From assembly GCA_903907865.1 (NCBI GenBank), contig CAIVPR010000096.1, positions 1 to 58,683 of the forward strand: a stretch of 58,683 nt of DNA, read 5' to 3'. The DNA is from an uncultured Acidobacteriia bacterium. GTDB lineage: Bacteria; Acidobacteriota; Terriglobia; Bryobacterales; Bryobacteraceae. A program made the position numbers and the translations under genes. The number at the start of each line of letters is the position of its first letter. Within the stretch, counting starts at the first letter, position 1. The notes under the pieces were generated by a model. That model saw only the letters and a list, made by a program, of their open reading frames with translations. It did not search any database and was not told where the DNA came from. Shown here in pieces: positions 25,044-32,751 of this stretch.

Positions 25044-25199
25044 GGGCTCTATGCCATCCGGTGCGGTGACAAGTTTTTTCACGCCTTTTTCGTTGTGTTT
25101 TCAATGGCTTGCAATTCTGGCGGTTCGGAATCAGCTTTTCGTTTACTAGGATCGTTGCCGTGAGCGCCACCGCGCTCGCCAATCGCAGGAGCATTGGAA

Positions 25200-25622
25200 A
25201 TGACAACAACAATCGAACTCGAAGGACTGTTCGTCCGCGAAATGGACCGCTGCCGGGACCGAATCGAGGAATGCGAGGCGCGCGACGCTGCACTCGGCCA
25301 CGACTACAACCCCAGTTTCCGCGCCGCCATCGACCGGGACCGCGACCGGGCGTTCATCGCCCTGCGCCGTGCCATGAAAGCGCTGAAGGAATTGCGCGCC
25401 GAGGTTCGGGTGGAGGTCGTGGCCGAAGTACTGGACGATGCCCCGGTCGATGCTCCGGTGCAACCGGTGGCCTCGAAGGTCATCGAGATGCCCCAACGCC
25501 AGATAGCCCGCAACGCCCTTTGTCCTTGCAGTTCGGGGGATAAGTACAAGCGTTGCTGCGGTCGCGACGCGCCGCCGCTGACGGGCGATTTCAGGCGGAT
25601 CAGGCAGGGAAACGGCAGTTGA
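25200..25622 (+). CDS. SEC-C zinc-motif protein
   Basis: A 140-residue soluble protein with a helical, charged N-terminal region (FVREMDRCRDRIEECEARD) and a C-terminal SEC-C motif ARNALCPCSSGDKYKRCCG, the CxCx8CC zinc site known from SecA tails and from many small stand-alone proteins. AGGAG eight bases upstream fixes ATG 25200; an in-frame TTG at 25194 is less likely. Such proteins may bind SecB-like partners or ribosomes, but no function can be assigned. It stands alone between the BlaI promoter and a repeat element. Confidence 0.8.
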   Translation: MTTTIELEGLFVREMDRCRDRIEECEARDAALGHDYNPSFRAAIDRDRDRAFIALRRAMKALKELRAEVRVEVVAEVLDDAPVDAPVQPVASKVIEMPQRQIARNALCPCSSGDKYKRCCGRDAPPLTGDFRRIRQGNGS

Positions 25623-25668
25623 CTGCGCTTCGCTTGTTCACCGGCTGGGCGAACTGTTCCGCATGGCC

Positions 25669-25727
25669 CGAACAAACGCTCCTCGCAGTCGCGGCTCGGT
25701 AACATGTTGATTCGACAAAGCCGCGAC
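25669..25727. repeat. dispersed hairpin repeat, copy 1
   Basis: The copy begins CGAACAAACGCTCCTCGCAG and contains a nine-base inverted repeat GTCGCGGCT (25688-25696) with AGCCGCGAC (25719-25727). A second copy, CGAACAAACGCTCCCTCGCG with ten-base arms, lies at 58624-58683. The pair shares about 28 bases of near identity plus the hairpin, while the loops differ. It looks like a genome-wide intergenic repeat rather than a gene-specific terminator. Confidence 0.7.
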
Positions 25728-25757
25728 GGTGAGGGATCGCCGGAATTTCGCGCCGGT

Positions 25758-26549
25758 CTACAGGATCGACCGCACGATGCCGCCATCCACGGGAATAGTA
25801 GCGCCGGTGATGTATCCGGCCGAATCCGACGCTAGGAAGGCGACGAGCGCAGCAAGCTCCTCGGGGCGTCCGATCCGCCGCGCGGGAATCGCCTTCGCGA
25901 TGTCCTCCAGCGCTGACTTCTCGTCCATCCCTTGATCCAGCCGTTGTTTTAGGCCCGTCTGGCGCACACGGTCGGTCAGAATCATCCCCGACGCCACGTT
26001 GTTCACGGTCACCCCGAACGGTGCCACCTCGTCCGACAGCAGCTTCGCCATTCCCACAATGCCCAGCCGTCCCGCCGTGGACAGGACCGACCCGGGCAGC
26101 ACCGATTTCACGGACAGGCTGAGGATGTTCACGATCCGCCCCCATCCGGCGGCCTTCATCGAGGGCAGCGCCAAGCGGCAGAACCGCACCGTGCTCATGA
26201 GGTTGAGTTCGAGGGCGCGGTGCCAATCGTCGTCGGAAAACTGCTCGACGGGGCCGAACGGCGGCCCTCCAGCATTGTTTACCAAGATGTCGACCTTGCC
26301 GAACTCTTTGCAGGCGAAGTCGTATATCGCGGTGCACTGGGCGGGGTCTGCGACGTCGACGGGGAGGCAGCGGACATCGCCGCCGGTCTCGGCTCCGATT
26401 TCCCGCGCCGTCTGCTCCAAACGCTTGGCCATGCGGGCCCCAATGACCACGTTCGCGCCCTCGCGGGCGAGTGCGGTCGCGGAGGCCCGGCCCAACCCCT
26501 TGCTGGCGGCAAGGACGAGGGCTGTCCGGCCTTGGATTCCGAGTTCCAT
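25758..26549 (-). CDS. short-chain dehydrogenase/reductase without the usual Tyr-Lys motif
   Basis: A 263-residue SDR fold: the nucleotide loop ASKGLGRASATALAREGA, DILVNNAGGPPF, NILSLSVKSVLPGSVLSTAG and YITGATIPVDGGI at the end. The catalytic YxxxK is missing: where Tyr is expected the protein reads LSTAGRLGIVGMAKLL. A branch of SDRs with LSNSARAG-like sequence at this place is known and is annotated as 3-oxoacyl-ACP-reductase-like, so the change is a family trait rather than damage. Substrate unknown. It lies just downstream of a CheY-type regulator in the bamD operon. Confidence 0.85.
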   Translation of the reverse strand: MELGIQGRTALVLAASKGLGRASATALAREGANVVIGARMAKRLEQTAREIGAETGGDVRCLPVDVADPAQCTAIYDFACKEFGKVDILVNNAGGPPFGPVEQFSDDDWHRALELNLMSTVRFCRLALPSMKAAGWGRIVNILSLSVKSVLPGSVLSTAGRLGIVGMAKLLSDEVAPFGVTVNNVASGMILTDRVRQTGLKQRLDQGMDEKSALEDIAKAIPARRIGRPEELAALVAFLASDSAGYITGATIPVDGGIVRSIL

Positions 26550-26554
26550 AACGA

Positions 26555-27112
26555 CTACTTGGCTTGAGGTTTGCGGCCTTGGAGCGCGGCCACGACGCGG
26601 TCAGTCACGATGTCGATCAGTTCCGTCATGGCCTCGTCGAGCGCCACTGTGACTGCTGCACGGACCTGCTCGGCGTCAAGCACCGTCACGGTGCGCGGAC
26701 CCGCCGGACGCGACGACTGCACGGCTTCGCCCGGACGCACCTTGGGCACCCGGGGACCGCGGCTGACAAAACGACCGATGGAGGCCAGCATTAGACTCGC
26801 CTCGAAAGGCTTCTTGAGGACACCGTCTGCGCGGACCCGGTCCACTTCCGCCTCGTCCATGGGCTCGACAGCCCCGGCCGTCAGGATCACGGGCTGGCCC
26901 GAGGTGCGCTTGACGAACTCGCACAACTCGAAGCCGGTCACTTCCGGCATGGAGATGTCGGCGATGATCAGGTCGGGCTCGGCGTCCTGCAGGCGCAGCA
27001 TGGCGACACGCCCGTCGCTGACGGTGATGACCTCGTGGCCTTCGTCGCGCAGGATGCGCTCCCCCATCCGCTGGGCATGGGGGCTGTCGTCGGCGAGGAG
27101 AATCCGGCTCAT
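26555..27112 (-). CDS. CheY-type response regulator without DNA-binding domain
   Basis: A 185-residue single receiver: acidic pair D8-D9, phosphorylation site D52 in IIADISMPEVTGFEL, PVILTAGAVEPM and LKKPFEASL. The C-terminal 60 residues form a short linker (GPRVPKVRPGEAVQSSRPAG) and a helix (VTVALDEAMTELIDIVTDRV) that is not an HTH. This tail may dock to a partner. The ATG overlaps the stop of the BamD-like gene by four bases. No kinase lies beside it, so its input is unknown. Confidence 0.88.
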   Translation of the reverse strand: MSRILLADDSPHAQRMGERILRDEGHEVITVSDGRVAMLRLQDAEPDLIIADISMPEVTGFELCEFVKRTSGQPVILTAGAVEPMDEAEVDRVRADGVLKKPFEASLMLASIGRFVSRGPRVPKVRPGEAVQSSRPAGPRTVTVLDAEQVRAAVTVALDEAMTELIDIVTDRVVAALQGRKPQAK

Positions 27113-28518
27113 TGCTTGGGCGGTGCCGCCCCTGCGGGAGTTGTCGATGCGGGCTTTTCGCCTGCCGGCTGGTCGGCCGGGGTCGCCGGAGTGGCGGCTG
27201 CGGGCTTCTTCGACTTCGCAGCCTTGGCGGCAGCCCTCTCGGCGGCGGCCTTGGCCTTGGCCTGGAGCTTTTCGTACTGTTTGATCTGTTGGGCGGTGGC
27301 CGGGTGGTTGGTGGGGGGGACGATCTCGTTGGCCTTGGCGTTGTCGCCGGTGCCCTGTCCGTTCGAACTGACGCTGGCCTTCTGCTCGCCGGTGCCGGCG
27401 GCTTCGGTCTTGACCACGCCGTTCTGCGAGCTCATGCGGGCGTCCTGGCTCTTGTCCAAGTTCGCCGAATCCTGCACGACACCGCCGACCACGTCGCTGA
27501 TGCCGTTCTGGCCTCCGGCGGCGATGTTCGGTACGCTGACAGGCACGGTCGGACGGATCGTGGTCATTGCGGGCGTGCCCATTTTGGCAGCCATCCGGGT
27601 GTCGGGGTGGCCGGAAACAAGGCCGATGGACTTGCTGATGATGCCGGCCTTTGTGCGGTTTTCCAGTTCGTACTTCTGGCGGGCGTAGGCACCGGGATCC
27701 GCTGCCGGGATGGCGCGCTTCAGGGCGGTCAGCCGTTCCTTGGCGGGTCCGACGTGGGCGCTGAGCGGGTAATCCTTGACAATCTTGGAGAGCGCGTCGC
27801 CTTCCTGGGTCTCGAAGCGGTCGCCCATCTTCTTGTAGGAGTCGGCGAGGGTCCAGAGGGCCTCGTCGGCGGCGCTATAGAGGGGGTACTGCGTGGTGAC
27901 GTACGCGAAGCGGCTGGCGGCGGCGGGGTAGCTGCCCTTGTGGTGGTAGAAGTCGCCGGTGCGGAATTCCTTGTCGGCGAGGACCTCCTGCACGTTGCGC
28001 AGCATCTGCTCGGCCTTCTTGTTGAAGGGGGCGGCGTTGGGGAACTGGACCAGAACCTGGCGGCATTCGTCCTCGGCGCGGGTGCCCTGGGCGGCGTCGC
28101 GGTCGGCCTTCTCCATCTGCTTGTAGTGGATTTCGCAGACCTTGTACTGGGATTCCGCGGCTTCCGCCATGGTGGGGTAGAAGAGGATGAAGTCCTTGTA
28201 CTCGGCTTCGGCCTGCGACAGGCCGTGGGTGCCGCCTTCGCGGTACCAGCTGTCGGCGATGGCGAGCTTGGCCTTGGCGAGGAATTCGCTGGTGTCGTAG
28301 GTGTTGATGAGGGTGTTGAGCGTGAGCCGGGCGATTTCGTAGTTGCCCTTTTCGATGTTGCGGATGGCGCGGTCGAACAGCACCTTGTCGGGCTGGAGCG
28401 TGTCCTTCGAGATCGGCTTCTCGTACTTCTTCCGGTGGAAGGGGAAGCTGAAGCCCGAAAGCAGCAGGAAGGCGAGCAGTGCCGCCGCGATGAGTGAAGT
28501 GTTGTTGCGATGCCGCAT
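27109..28518 (-). CDS. bamD: BamD-like outer-membrane assembly TPR protein
   Basis: A 469-residue exported protein with a signal peptide (LIAAALLAFLLLSGFSFPF) and repeated TPR helices (FDRAIRNIEKGNYEIARLTL, TYDTSEFLAKAKLAIADSWY, QAEAEYKDFILFYPTMAEAA), the BamD/ComL pattern. BamD is a lipoprotein of the beta-barrel assembly machine; here no lipobox Cys is visible, so anchoring would differ. The C-terminal 190 residues are a Pro/Ala/Lys-rich low-complexity tail (AKAAAERAAAKAAKSKKPAA) absent from proteobacterial BamD. It sits between rpe and a response regulator. Confidence 0.8.
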   Translation of the reverse strand: MRHRNNTSLIAAALLAFLLLSGFSFPFHRKKYEKPISKDTLQPDKVLFDRAIRNIEKGNYEIARLTLNTLINTYDTSEFLAKAKLAIADSWYREGGTHGLSQAEAEYKDFILFYPTMAEAAESQYKVCEIHYKQMEKADRDAAQGTRAEDECRQVLVQFPNAAPFNKKAEQMLRNVQEVLADKEFRTGDFYHHKGSYPAAASRFAYVTTQYPLYSAADEALWTLADSYKKMGDRFETQEGDALSKIVKDYPLSAHVGPAKERLTALKRAIPAADPGAYARQKYELENRTKAGIISKSIGLVSGHPDTRMAAKMGTPAMTTIRPTVPVSVPNIAAGGQNGISDVVGGVVQDSANLDKSQDARMSSQNGVVKTEAAGTGEQKASVSSNGQGTGDNAKANEIVPPTNHPATAQQIKQYEKLQAKAKAAAERAAAKAAKSKKPAAATPATPADQPAGEKPASTTPAGAAPPKQ

Positions 28519-28540
28519 CGATCCGTTGTTTCCTTCTTCT

Positions 28541-29215
28541 TTACGCCCGCAAAAGCAGTGCGCCGTCCGCCAACTGTTGCATTGCCGTCACGGCGTGGGC
28601 CGCGTCGGCACTGCCGAATACCGAGGAACCTGCTACCAGCCAGTCGCAACCGGCTTGCACGATGGCCTCCACATTGTCCGGCCCGACGCCCCCGTCGATC
28701 TCGATCTTGAAGCCCAGGCCCCTTTCGCGTCGCAGCGCATCGAGTTGCCGGATCTTCTTGAGCGAGTTCGGGATGAACTTCTGGCCGCCGAAACCGGGGT
28801 TCACGCTCATGACGAGCACGTAGTCGGCCACATCCAGAATATCTTCCAGCACCGCGACCGGCGTGGCCGGGTTGAGGACCACTCCCGCCTTTGCGCCCCG
28901 GTCCTGGATCATGTGGAGCGTGCGGTCGAGGTGCGTGGCCGCCTCGTAGTGCACCGAAACCATGTCGGCACCGGCGTCGATGAAGACGGGCGCGTAGGTG
29001 TCGGGGTCGGTGATCATGAGGTGGACGTCGAGCACCGACGTGGTCACGTTGCGGACTGATTTGACCAGTGGCGGCCCCATGGTGAGGTTGGGGACGAAGT
29101 GGCCGTCCATCACGTCGAGGTGCAAGAGTCCGGCCCCGCCGCGCTCGACCTTGGCGATCTCGTCGGCTAGCCGGGCGAAATCGGCGGCAAGTAGGGAGGG
29201 CGCTATGCGTGCCAT
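28541..29215 (-). CDS. rpe: ribulose-phosphate 3-epimerase
   Basis: Interconverts ribulose 5-phosphate and xylulose 5-phosphate. The 224-residue TIM barrel shows IAPSLLAADFARL, LLHLDVMDGHFVPNLTMGP (metal ligands), DVHLMITDP, VMSVNPGFGGQKFI and IEIDGGVGPDNV, all classical motifs with both catalytic Asp residues. I start at ATG 29215 because MARIAPSLLAAD is the normal beginning; an upstream in-frame extension is not family sequence. It is the first gene of a run with bamD, the receiver gene and the SDR gene. Confidence 0.95.
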   Translation of the reverse strand: MARIAPSLLAADFARLADEIAKVERGGAGLLHLDVMDGHFVPNLTMGPPLVKSVRNVTTSVLDVHLMITDPDTYAPVFIDAGADMVSVHYEAATHLDRTLHMIQDRGAKAGVVLNPATPVAVLEDILDVADYVLVMSVNPGFGGQKFIPNSLKKIRQLDALRRERGLGFKIEIDGGVGPDNVEAIVQAGCDWLVAGSSVFGSADAAHAVTAMQQLADGALLLRA

Positions 29216-29226
29216 TCTAGCAATGT

Positions 29227-29880
29227 TCAGGGTAACACGGCGGAGGAGTGGCCCAGCCGAAAGTTGCGGGCGAACGCCGTGGCGGCAAACCGCAGGTCGT
29301 GGAAGACCCGCGCCTCGTAGAGCGACTGGGATCCGGCCTTCTCGGTCAACTCGGGTACCAATTGGGACAGTGCGGTATGGCACCGCATCATGGCGGGTAC
29401 ATCGGTGCTGCGCCCGACGGACACGAAGCAGTTGCACAATTCGCGCATAACGCCGTCAACCGTTCCGCCGTGGATTTGAAAATCCGTGCCGTCGAGGTCG
29501 CTCAGGGATTTCTGGGACCGTCGGTGCTGGGTCTCGCTGACAAACCAGGTGTGGCGGTCGGGAAACAGGTCGGCCCAGCCGACGGCTAGCCCCAATTCGA
29601 AGGGCATGTTGAATCTCGGTGTTGGTGGCTCGTTTCGGTCGACCTCCACCCGCGACAGGTCATGGATTGAGAACCGGCAAGTCCGGATCATTTCGATGAC
29701 GCGGCTTAGCCTGCGTTTGCCACCTACGATCTCCACGCTCATCCGCGGCACCAATCCGAGAGCGGTCAAACCGGCGACATAGGCGAGATACAGTGGCTGG
29801 AATTGGGCGTCGTAAGGAATGTTGAGGAACACGGAATGACCTTCGCCGTCGCCCGGCACGTTCTCGATGGGAGGGATCAA
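29227..29880 (-). CDS. TIR/deoxyribosyltransferase-like fold protein, unannotated family
   Basis: A 217-residue soluble protein with SVFLNIPYDAQFQPLYLAYV, LGLVPRMSVEIVGG, MIRTCRFSIHDLSRVEVD, TPRFNMPFELGLAVGWADLF and SDLDGTDFQIHGG. The order of strands and the conserved SIHDLSR and FNMPFELG, with its acidic residue, resemble TIR or nucleoside 2-deoxyribosyltransferase-like folds that cleave or bind nucleotides. From memory, close relatives are widespread hypothetical proteins. A TTG start at 29880 overlaps the stop of the upstream 67-residue gene by four bases (TTGA), so the two are coupled. Enzymatic activity is inference. Confidence 0.78.
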   Translation of the reverse strand: MIPPIENVPGDGEGHSVFLNIPYDAQFQPLYLAYVAGLTALGLVPRMSVEIVGGKRRLSRVIEMIRTCRFSIHDLSRVEVDRNEPPTPRFNMPFELGLAVGWADLFPDRHTWFVSETQHRRSQKSLSDLDGTDFQIHGGTVDGVMRELCNCFVSVGRSTDVPAMMRCHTALSQLVPELTEKAGSQSLYEARVFHDLRFAATAFARNFRLGHSSAVLP

Positions 29881-30080
29881 CTGGCCGCAACCGCCTTGGC
29901 TTTGGCACGCCTCTTGCTGACGGGACTCTCCCTGACAGGATTTCCCGACTTCGATTCTGGACCGACCACCCGCTGAACGATTTTCAAGATGGCCCGCTGC
30001 CGGGCCTTGGACATGCCCGAGAGGGCACCAAGTTGTTCCAATGTTATCGGTGGTCCGGTCAACTGGATCGGTTTGCGCAT
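29877..30080 (-). CDS. small basic HTH-like protein, coupled to TIR-like gene
   Basis: A 67-residue protein: RKPIQLTGPPITLEQLGALS, then GMSKARQRAILKIVQRVVGP and a lysine/arginine-rich tail (SKRRAKAKAVAAS). The centre looks like a helix-turn-helix or DNA-binding helical hairpin. AAGG lies six bases before the ATG at 30080; an in-frame ATG at 30092 would add four residues. It is followed by the TIR-like gene with four overlapping bases. Its start abuts or overlaps that of malQ on the other strand, so the promoters must interleave. Confidence 0.7.
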   Translation of the reverse strand: MRKPIQLTGPPITLEQLGALSGMSKARQRAILKIVQRVVGPESKSGNPVRESPVSKRRAKAKAVAAS

Positions 30081-32163
30081 GGCTGCCTTCATTGTATCGA
30101 AATCGCGGCATCTAAATCCCCGCACGTTAAACTGGGGATTGCTCCACCACAACGCCGATCCGGCACACTCCAGCGACCTGTCACGGGCAGCCGCCCAGCG
30201 CGGCATCCAGCAGGTGTTCTGGGACATCTTCGGACAACGGCACCAGACCTCTGCCGAAACCAATCTCGCCATCCTTACAGCCCTTGGCGACACCGCGGCT
30301 GAGGAGTCCGGGGCGCTTCCGCCCGTCCTGGTGGCGGGCCAGACCGATCCGATTTCCGAAACCGTCGCCTCGGCCCCGGATTTCCGGCTCACTCTCGAAA
30401 CCGGCGAACAGTTCGACGCCACCGATCTACCGAAGATCCTGCCCCTTGGCTACCATCAGGTCCATGCCGACGGAACGACGATGCGCCTGATTGTCGGTCC
30501 GGAATCGGCTGTCCTGCCCGACAACCTTCGGCGTGCCGGACTCGGCGTCACGCTGTACGGTGTCCGCTCCGCCCGCAACTGGGGCGCGGGCGATTTCCGC
30601 GACCTCCGCGACCTGATCGACTGGGCGGTCCCTGCGCTACACGCAGATTTCATCGCTCTGAACCCGCTGCACGCCATCCACAACCGTACGCCATACAACG
30701 CAAGTCCCTACCTGCCCAACAGCATCTACTACCGGAACTTTCTGTACTTGGATGTCGAGGCGGTGCCGGGTTACGACGGGATCCGGTCGCGCTTTGAGAC
30801 GCCTGCGGTGCTGGCCGAACTGGCGGCCTTGCGTGGCACGGACATCGTGCAGTACGAACGCGTCGCCGCGCTGAAGCGTCGGGCGTTGGATCTCATCTTC
30901 GCGGAAAATCCACCCAACGCCGCCTGCCGCAATTGGATTCACGCCGAGGGCGACCTGCTGCGCCTTTACGCCACCTACTGTGCGTTGGACGAGCATCTGC
31001 ACGCCGCGAACGCGGAAGTCTGGGTCTGGCCGCAGTGGCCCGCGGAGTACCAGCACCCGGACAGCCCCGCCGTGGCCCGCTTTGCCCACGACCATCCGCG
31101 CGAAATCCTCTTCCACGGCTGGCTGCAATGGCTGGTGGACGGCCAGATTGCCGCCGTCCAGAAGCATGCCCTCGCCTCAGGGATGCGGATCGGCCTGTAC
31201 CACGACCTCGCGCTGGCCACCGACCGATGCGGCTCCGACTTGTGGGCCCACCGGCCGTTCTTCGTCAACGGGGCGCGCGTCGGGTCGCCGCCGGATGATT
31301 TTTCGCCCTCGGGACAGGACTGGTCCTTCCCGCCGCCCAACCAGCAGCGCCATTTCGAGGACGGCTACCGGCTCTATACGGAGTCCATCCGGAAGTCGAT
31401 GCGCCATGGCGGCGCGTTGCGGATAGACCACGTGATGCGCTTGTTCCGGCTTTATTGGATTCCCGAGGGGCACACCGCTGCCGACGGGGCCTACGTCCGG
31501 GATCGTGCCGGGGACTTGGTGCGCATTCTGGCGCTCGAGAGCGTGCGCAACAACGCGGTCATCATCGGCGAGGATCTGGGCACGGTGGAAGACGAGGTCC
31601 GCGAAACGCTGGCCAAGTTCGGCATCCTCAGCTACCGGCTGCTGATCTTCGAGCAGGACGCGGAGGGTTTCAAGCGCCCGGCGGACTACCCCGTACAAGC
31701 GCTCACCTCGACCACCACCCATGACCTGCCCACGATCACCGGCTATTGGACCGGCGAGGACATTGAGGCGCGCCTACGGGCCGGGGTGACGGATGCCGAA
31801 TCGCACGCTGCGCAGCAGACGTCGCGGGTTCGGGACCGGCAGAGACTCCTGGATGCGTTGCTGGCCGAGGGGTTGCTGCCCGCCGACCATGAAGCTGACG
31901 CGGCCAAGTTGCCGGAGATGACGCCGGAGATTCGGATGGCGGTGTTGGAGTACTCGGCGAAGACGGAGTCGGCGTTGTGGCTGGTCAACCAGGAGGACCT
32001 GACGGGAGAACCCCTGCATCAGAACCTGCCGGGGACTACGGCGGAGTATCCGAATTGGAGCCGGAAGATGCGTTGGTCGATTGAGGATTTGCGGACGCTG
32101 CCGGAAGCGGTGGAGCGGGCGGAGGCGGTGCGGCGGCTGGTGGAGGCGAGCGGTCGGGCCTGA
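30079..32163 (+). CDS. malQ: 4-alpha-glucanotransferase
   Basis: Amylomaltase of glycoside hydrolase family 77, which moves maltooligosaccharide chains in glycogen and maltodextrin metabolism. The catalytic signs are ALRIDHVMRLFRLYWIPEG (nucleophile Asp), VIIGEDLGTVEDEV (acid/base Glu) and THDLPTITGYW (third Asp). LYGVRSARNWGAGDFRDL and LNPLHAIHNRTPYNASPYLP are also typical. The ATG at 30079 gives 694 residues. The start is uncertain because it overlaps the small gene on the other strand and has only a weak ribosome site; domain homology clearly begins by about residue 30. Confidence 0.88.
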   Translation: MAAFIVSKSRHLNPRTLNWGLLHHNADPAHSSDLSRAAAQRGIQQVFWDIFGQRHQTSAETNLAILTALGDTAAEESGALPPVLVAGQTDPISETVASAPDFRLTLETGEQFDATDLPKILPLGYHQVHADGTTMRLIVGPESAVLPDNLRRAGLGVTLYGVRSARNWGAGDFRDLRDLIDWAVPALHADFIALNPLHAIHNRTPYNASPYLPNSIYYRNFLYLDVEAVPGYDGIRSRFETPAVLAELAALRGTDIVQYERVAALKRRALDLIFAENPPNAACRNWIHAEGDLLRLYATYCALDEHLHAANAEVWVWPQWPAEYQHPDSPAVARFAHDHPREILFHGWLQWLVDGQIAAVQKHALASGMRIGLYHDLALATDRCGSDLWAHRPFFVNGARVGSPPDDFSPSGQDWSFPPPNQQRHFEDGYRLYTESIRKSMRHGGALRIDHVMRLFRLYWIPEGHTAADGAYVRDRAGDLVRILALESVRNNAVIIGEDLGTVEDEVRETLAKFGILSYRLLIFEQDAEGFKRPADYPVQALTSTTTHDLPTITGYWTGEDIEARLRAGVTDAESHAAQQTSRVRDRQRLLDALLAEGLLPADHEADAAKLPEMTPEIRMAVLEYSAKTESALWLVNQEDLTGEPLHQNLPGTTAEYPNWSRKMRWSIEDLRTLPEAVERAEAVRRLVEASGRA

Positions 32164-32203
32164 GCCTCACCGACTTTGTGCGAAGATGAGAGCAAGTTAG
32201 GCC

Positions 32204-32434
32204 ATGACAACCATTGAATTCGAGTGCGCAGCGGGACCGGCGGGGCAAATCGCAATGCCCTCGGACTTGGCGAGCGCAATACCGCAAGGCACGTCCCTGA
32301 AGGTCTCAATTCGATGGGGTGCCGACGACGAAGACGAACATTGGACGGTGTCGTCAATGCGCCGATTTGAGGCGGCCTATGCGCCGGAAGACGATATCTA
32401 CGAGCAACTGATCGATGCGATTGCTATTCGGTGA
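32204..32434 (+). CDS. antitoxin-like small protein upstream of mazF-like toxin
   Basis: A 76-residue acidic protein (TTIEFECAAGPAGQIAMPSD, LKVSIRWGADDEDEHWTVSS, EDDIYEQLIDAIAIR). No named antitoxin domain is certain. Its size, acidity and position, overlapping the toxin gene by 20 bases, match type II antitoxins, whose N-terminus binds DNA and whose acidic tail covers the toxin. The stop lies inside the toxin reading frame, so translation is coupled. Identification rests mainly on the neighbour. Confidence 0.7.
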   Translation: MTTIEFECAAGPAGQIAMPSDLASAIPQGTSLKVSIRWGADDEDEHWTVSSMRRFEAAYAPEDDIYEQLIDAIAIR

Positions 32435-32744
32435 GGTCGTCTTGGTGAGGATGAACTTTCACCAGACGGTGGGCGGGAAGGTGCGGCCCGCGGTCGTTCT
32501 ACTCGACACAGGCGACGATGATTTCGTCATCGCGCCGATCACGTCACGGGGACGAGACACGGTGTACGATTTTCCGATCCGGAACTGGAGCGGTGCCGGC
32601 CTGAATGTCCCGTCGTGGATTCGAATTCACAAACTTGGTGTTCAGCCGAGACTTCCAATCTTGGGGGTCCTCGGGGGTTTGCGCGACGCAGATCTAAAAG
32701 ACCTGCGGGCCACGGTGAGCCGGACCTTCCAAGAGCAGCCTTGA
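32415..32744 (+). CDS. MazF/PemK-family endoribonuclease toxin
   Basis: A 109-residue PemK/MazF fold: GEVVLVRMNFHQTVGGKVRP with the RPAVVL motif, DDDFVIAPITSRGRD (typical IxPITS), and WSGAGLNVPSWIRIHKLGVQ. MazF toxins cut mRNA at short sites under stress. The start ATG at 32415 lies within the antitoxin gene. The pair stands alone between malQ and a pentapeptide protein gene, as expected for a mobile toxin-antitoxin unit. Confidence 0.88.
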   Translation: MRLLFGEVVLVRMNFHQTVGGKVRPAVVLLDTGDDDFVIAPITSRGRDTVYDFPIRNWSGAGLNVPSWIRIHKLGVQPRLPILGVLGGLRDADLKDLRATVSRTFQEQP

Positions 32745-32751
32745 TTGATCC

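Noticed and set aside
27112-28497. A 461-codon plus-strand frame opposite the bamD-like gene
   Set aside because: Low-complexity Gly/Val/Leu content mirrors the Ala/Lys-rich tail of BamD on the other strand; no motif and no ribosome site.
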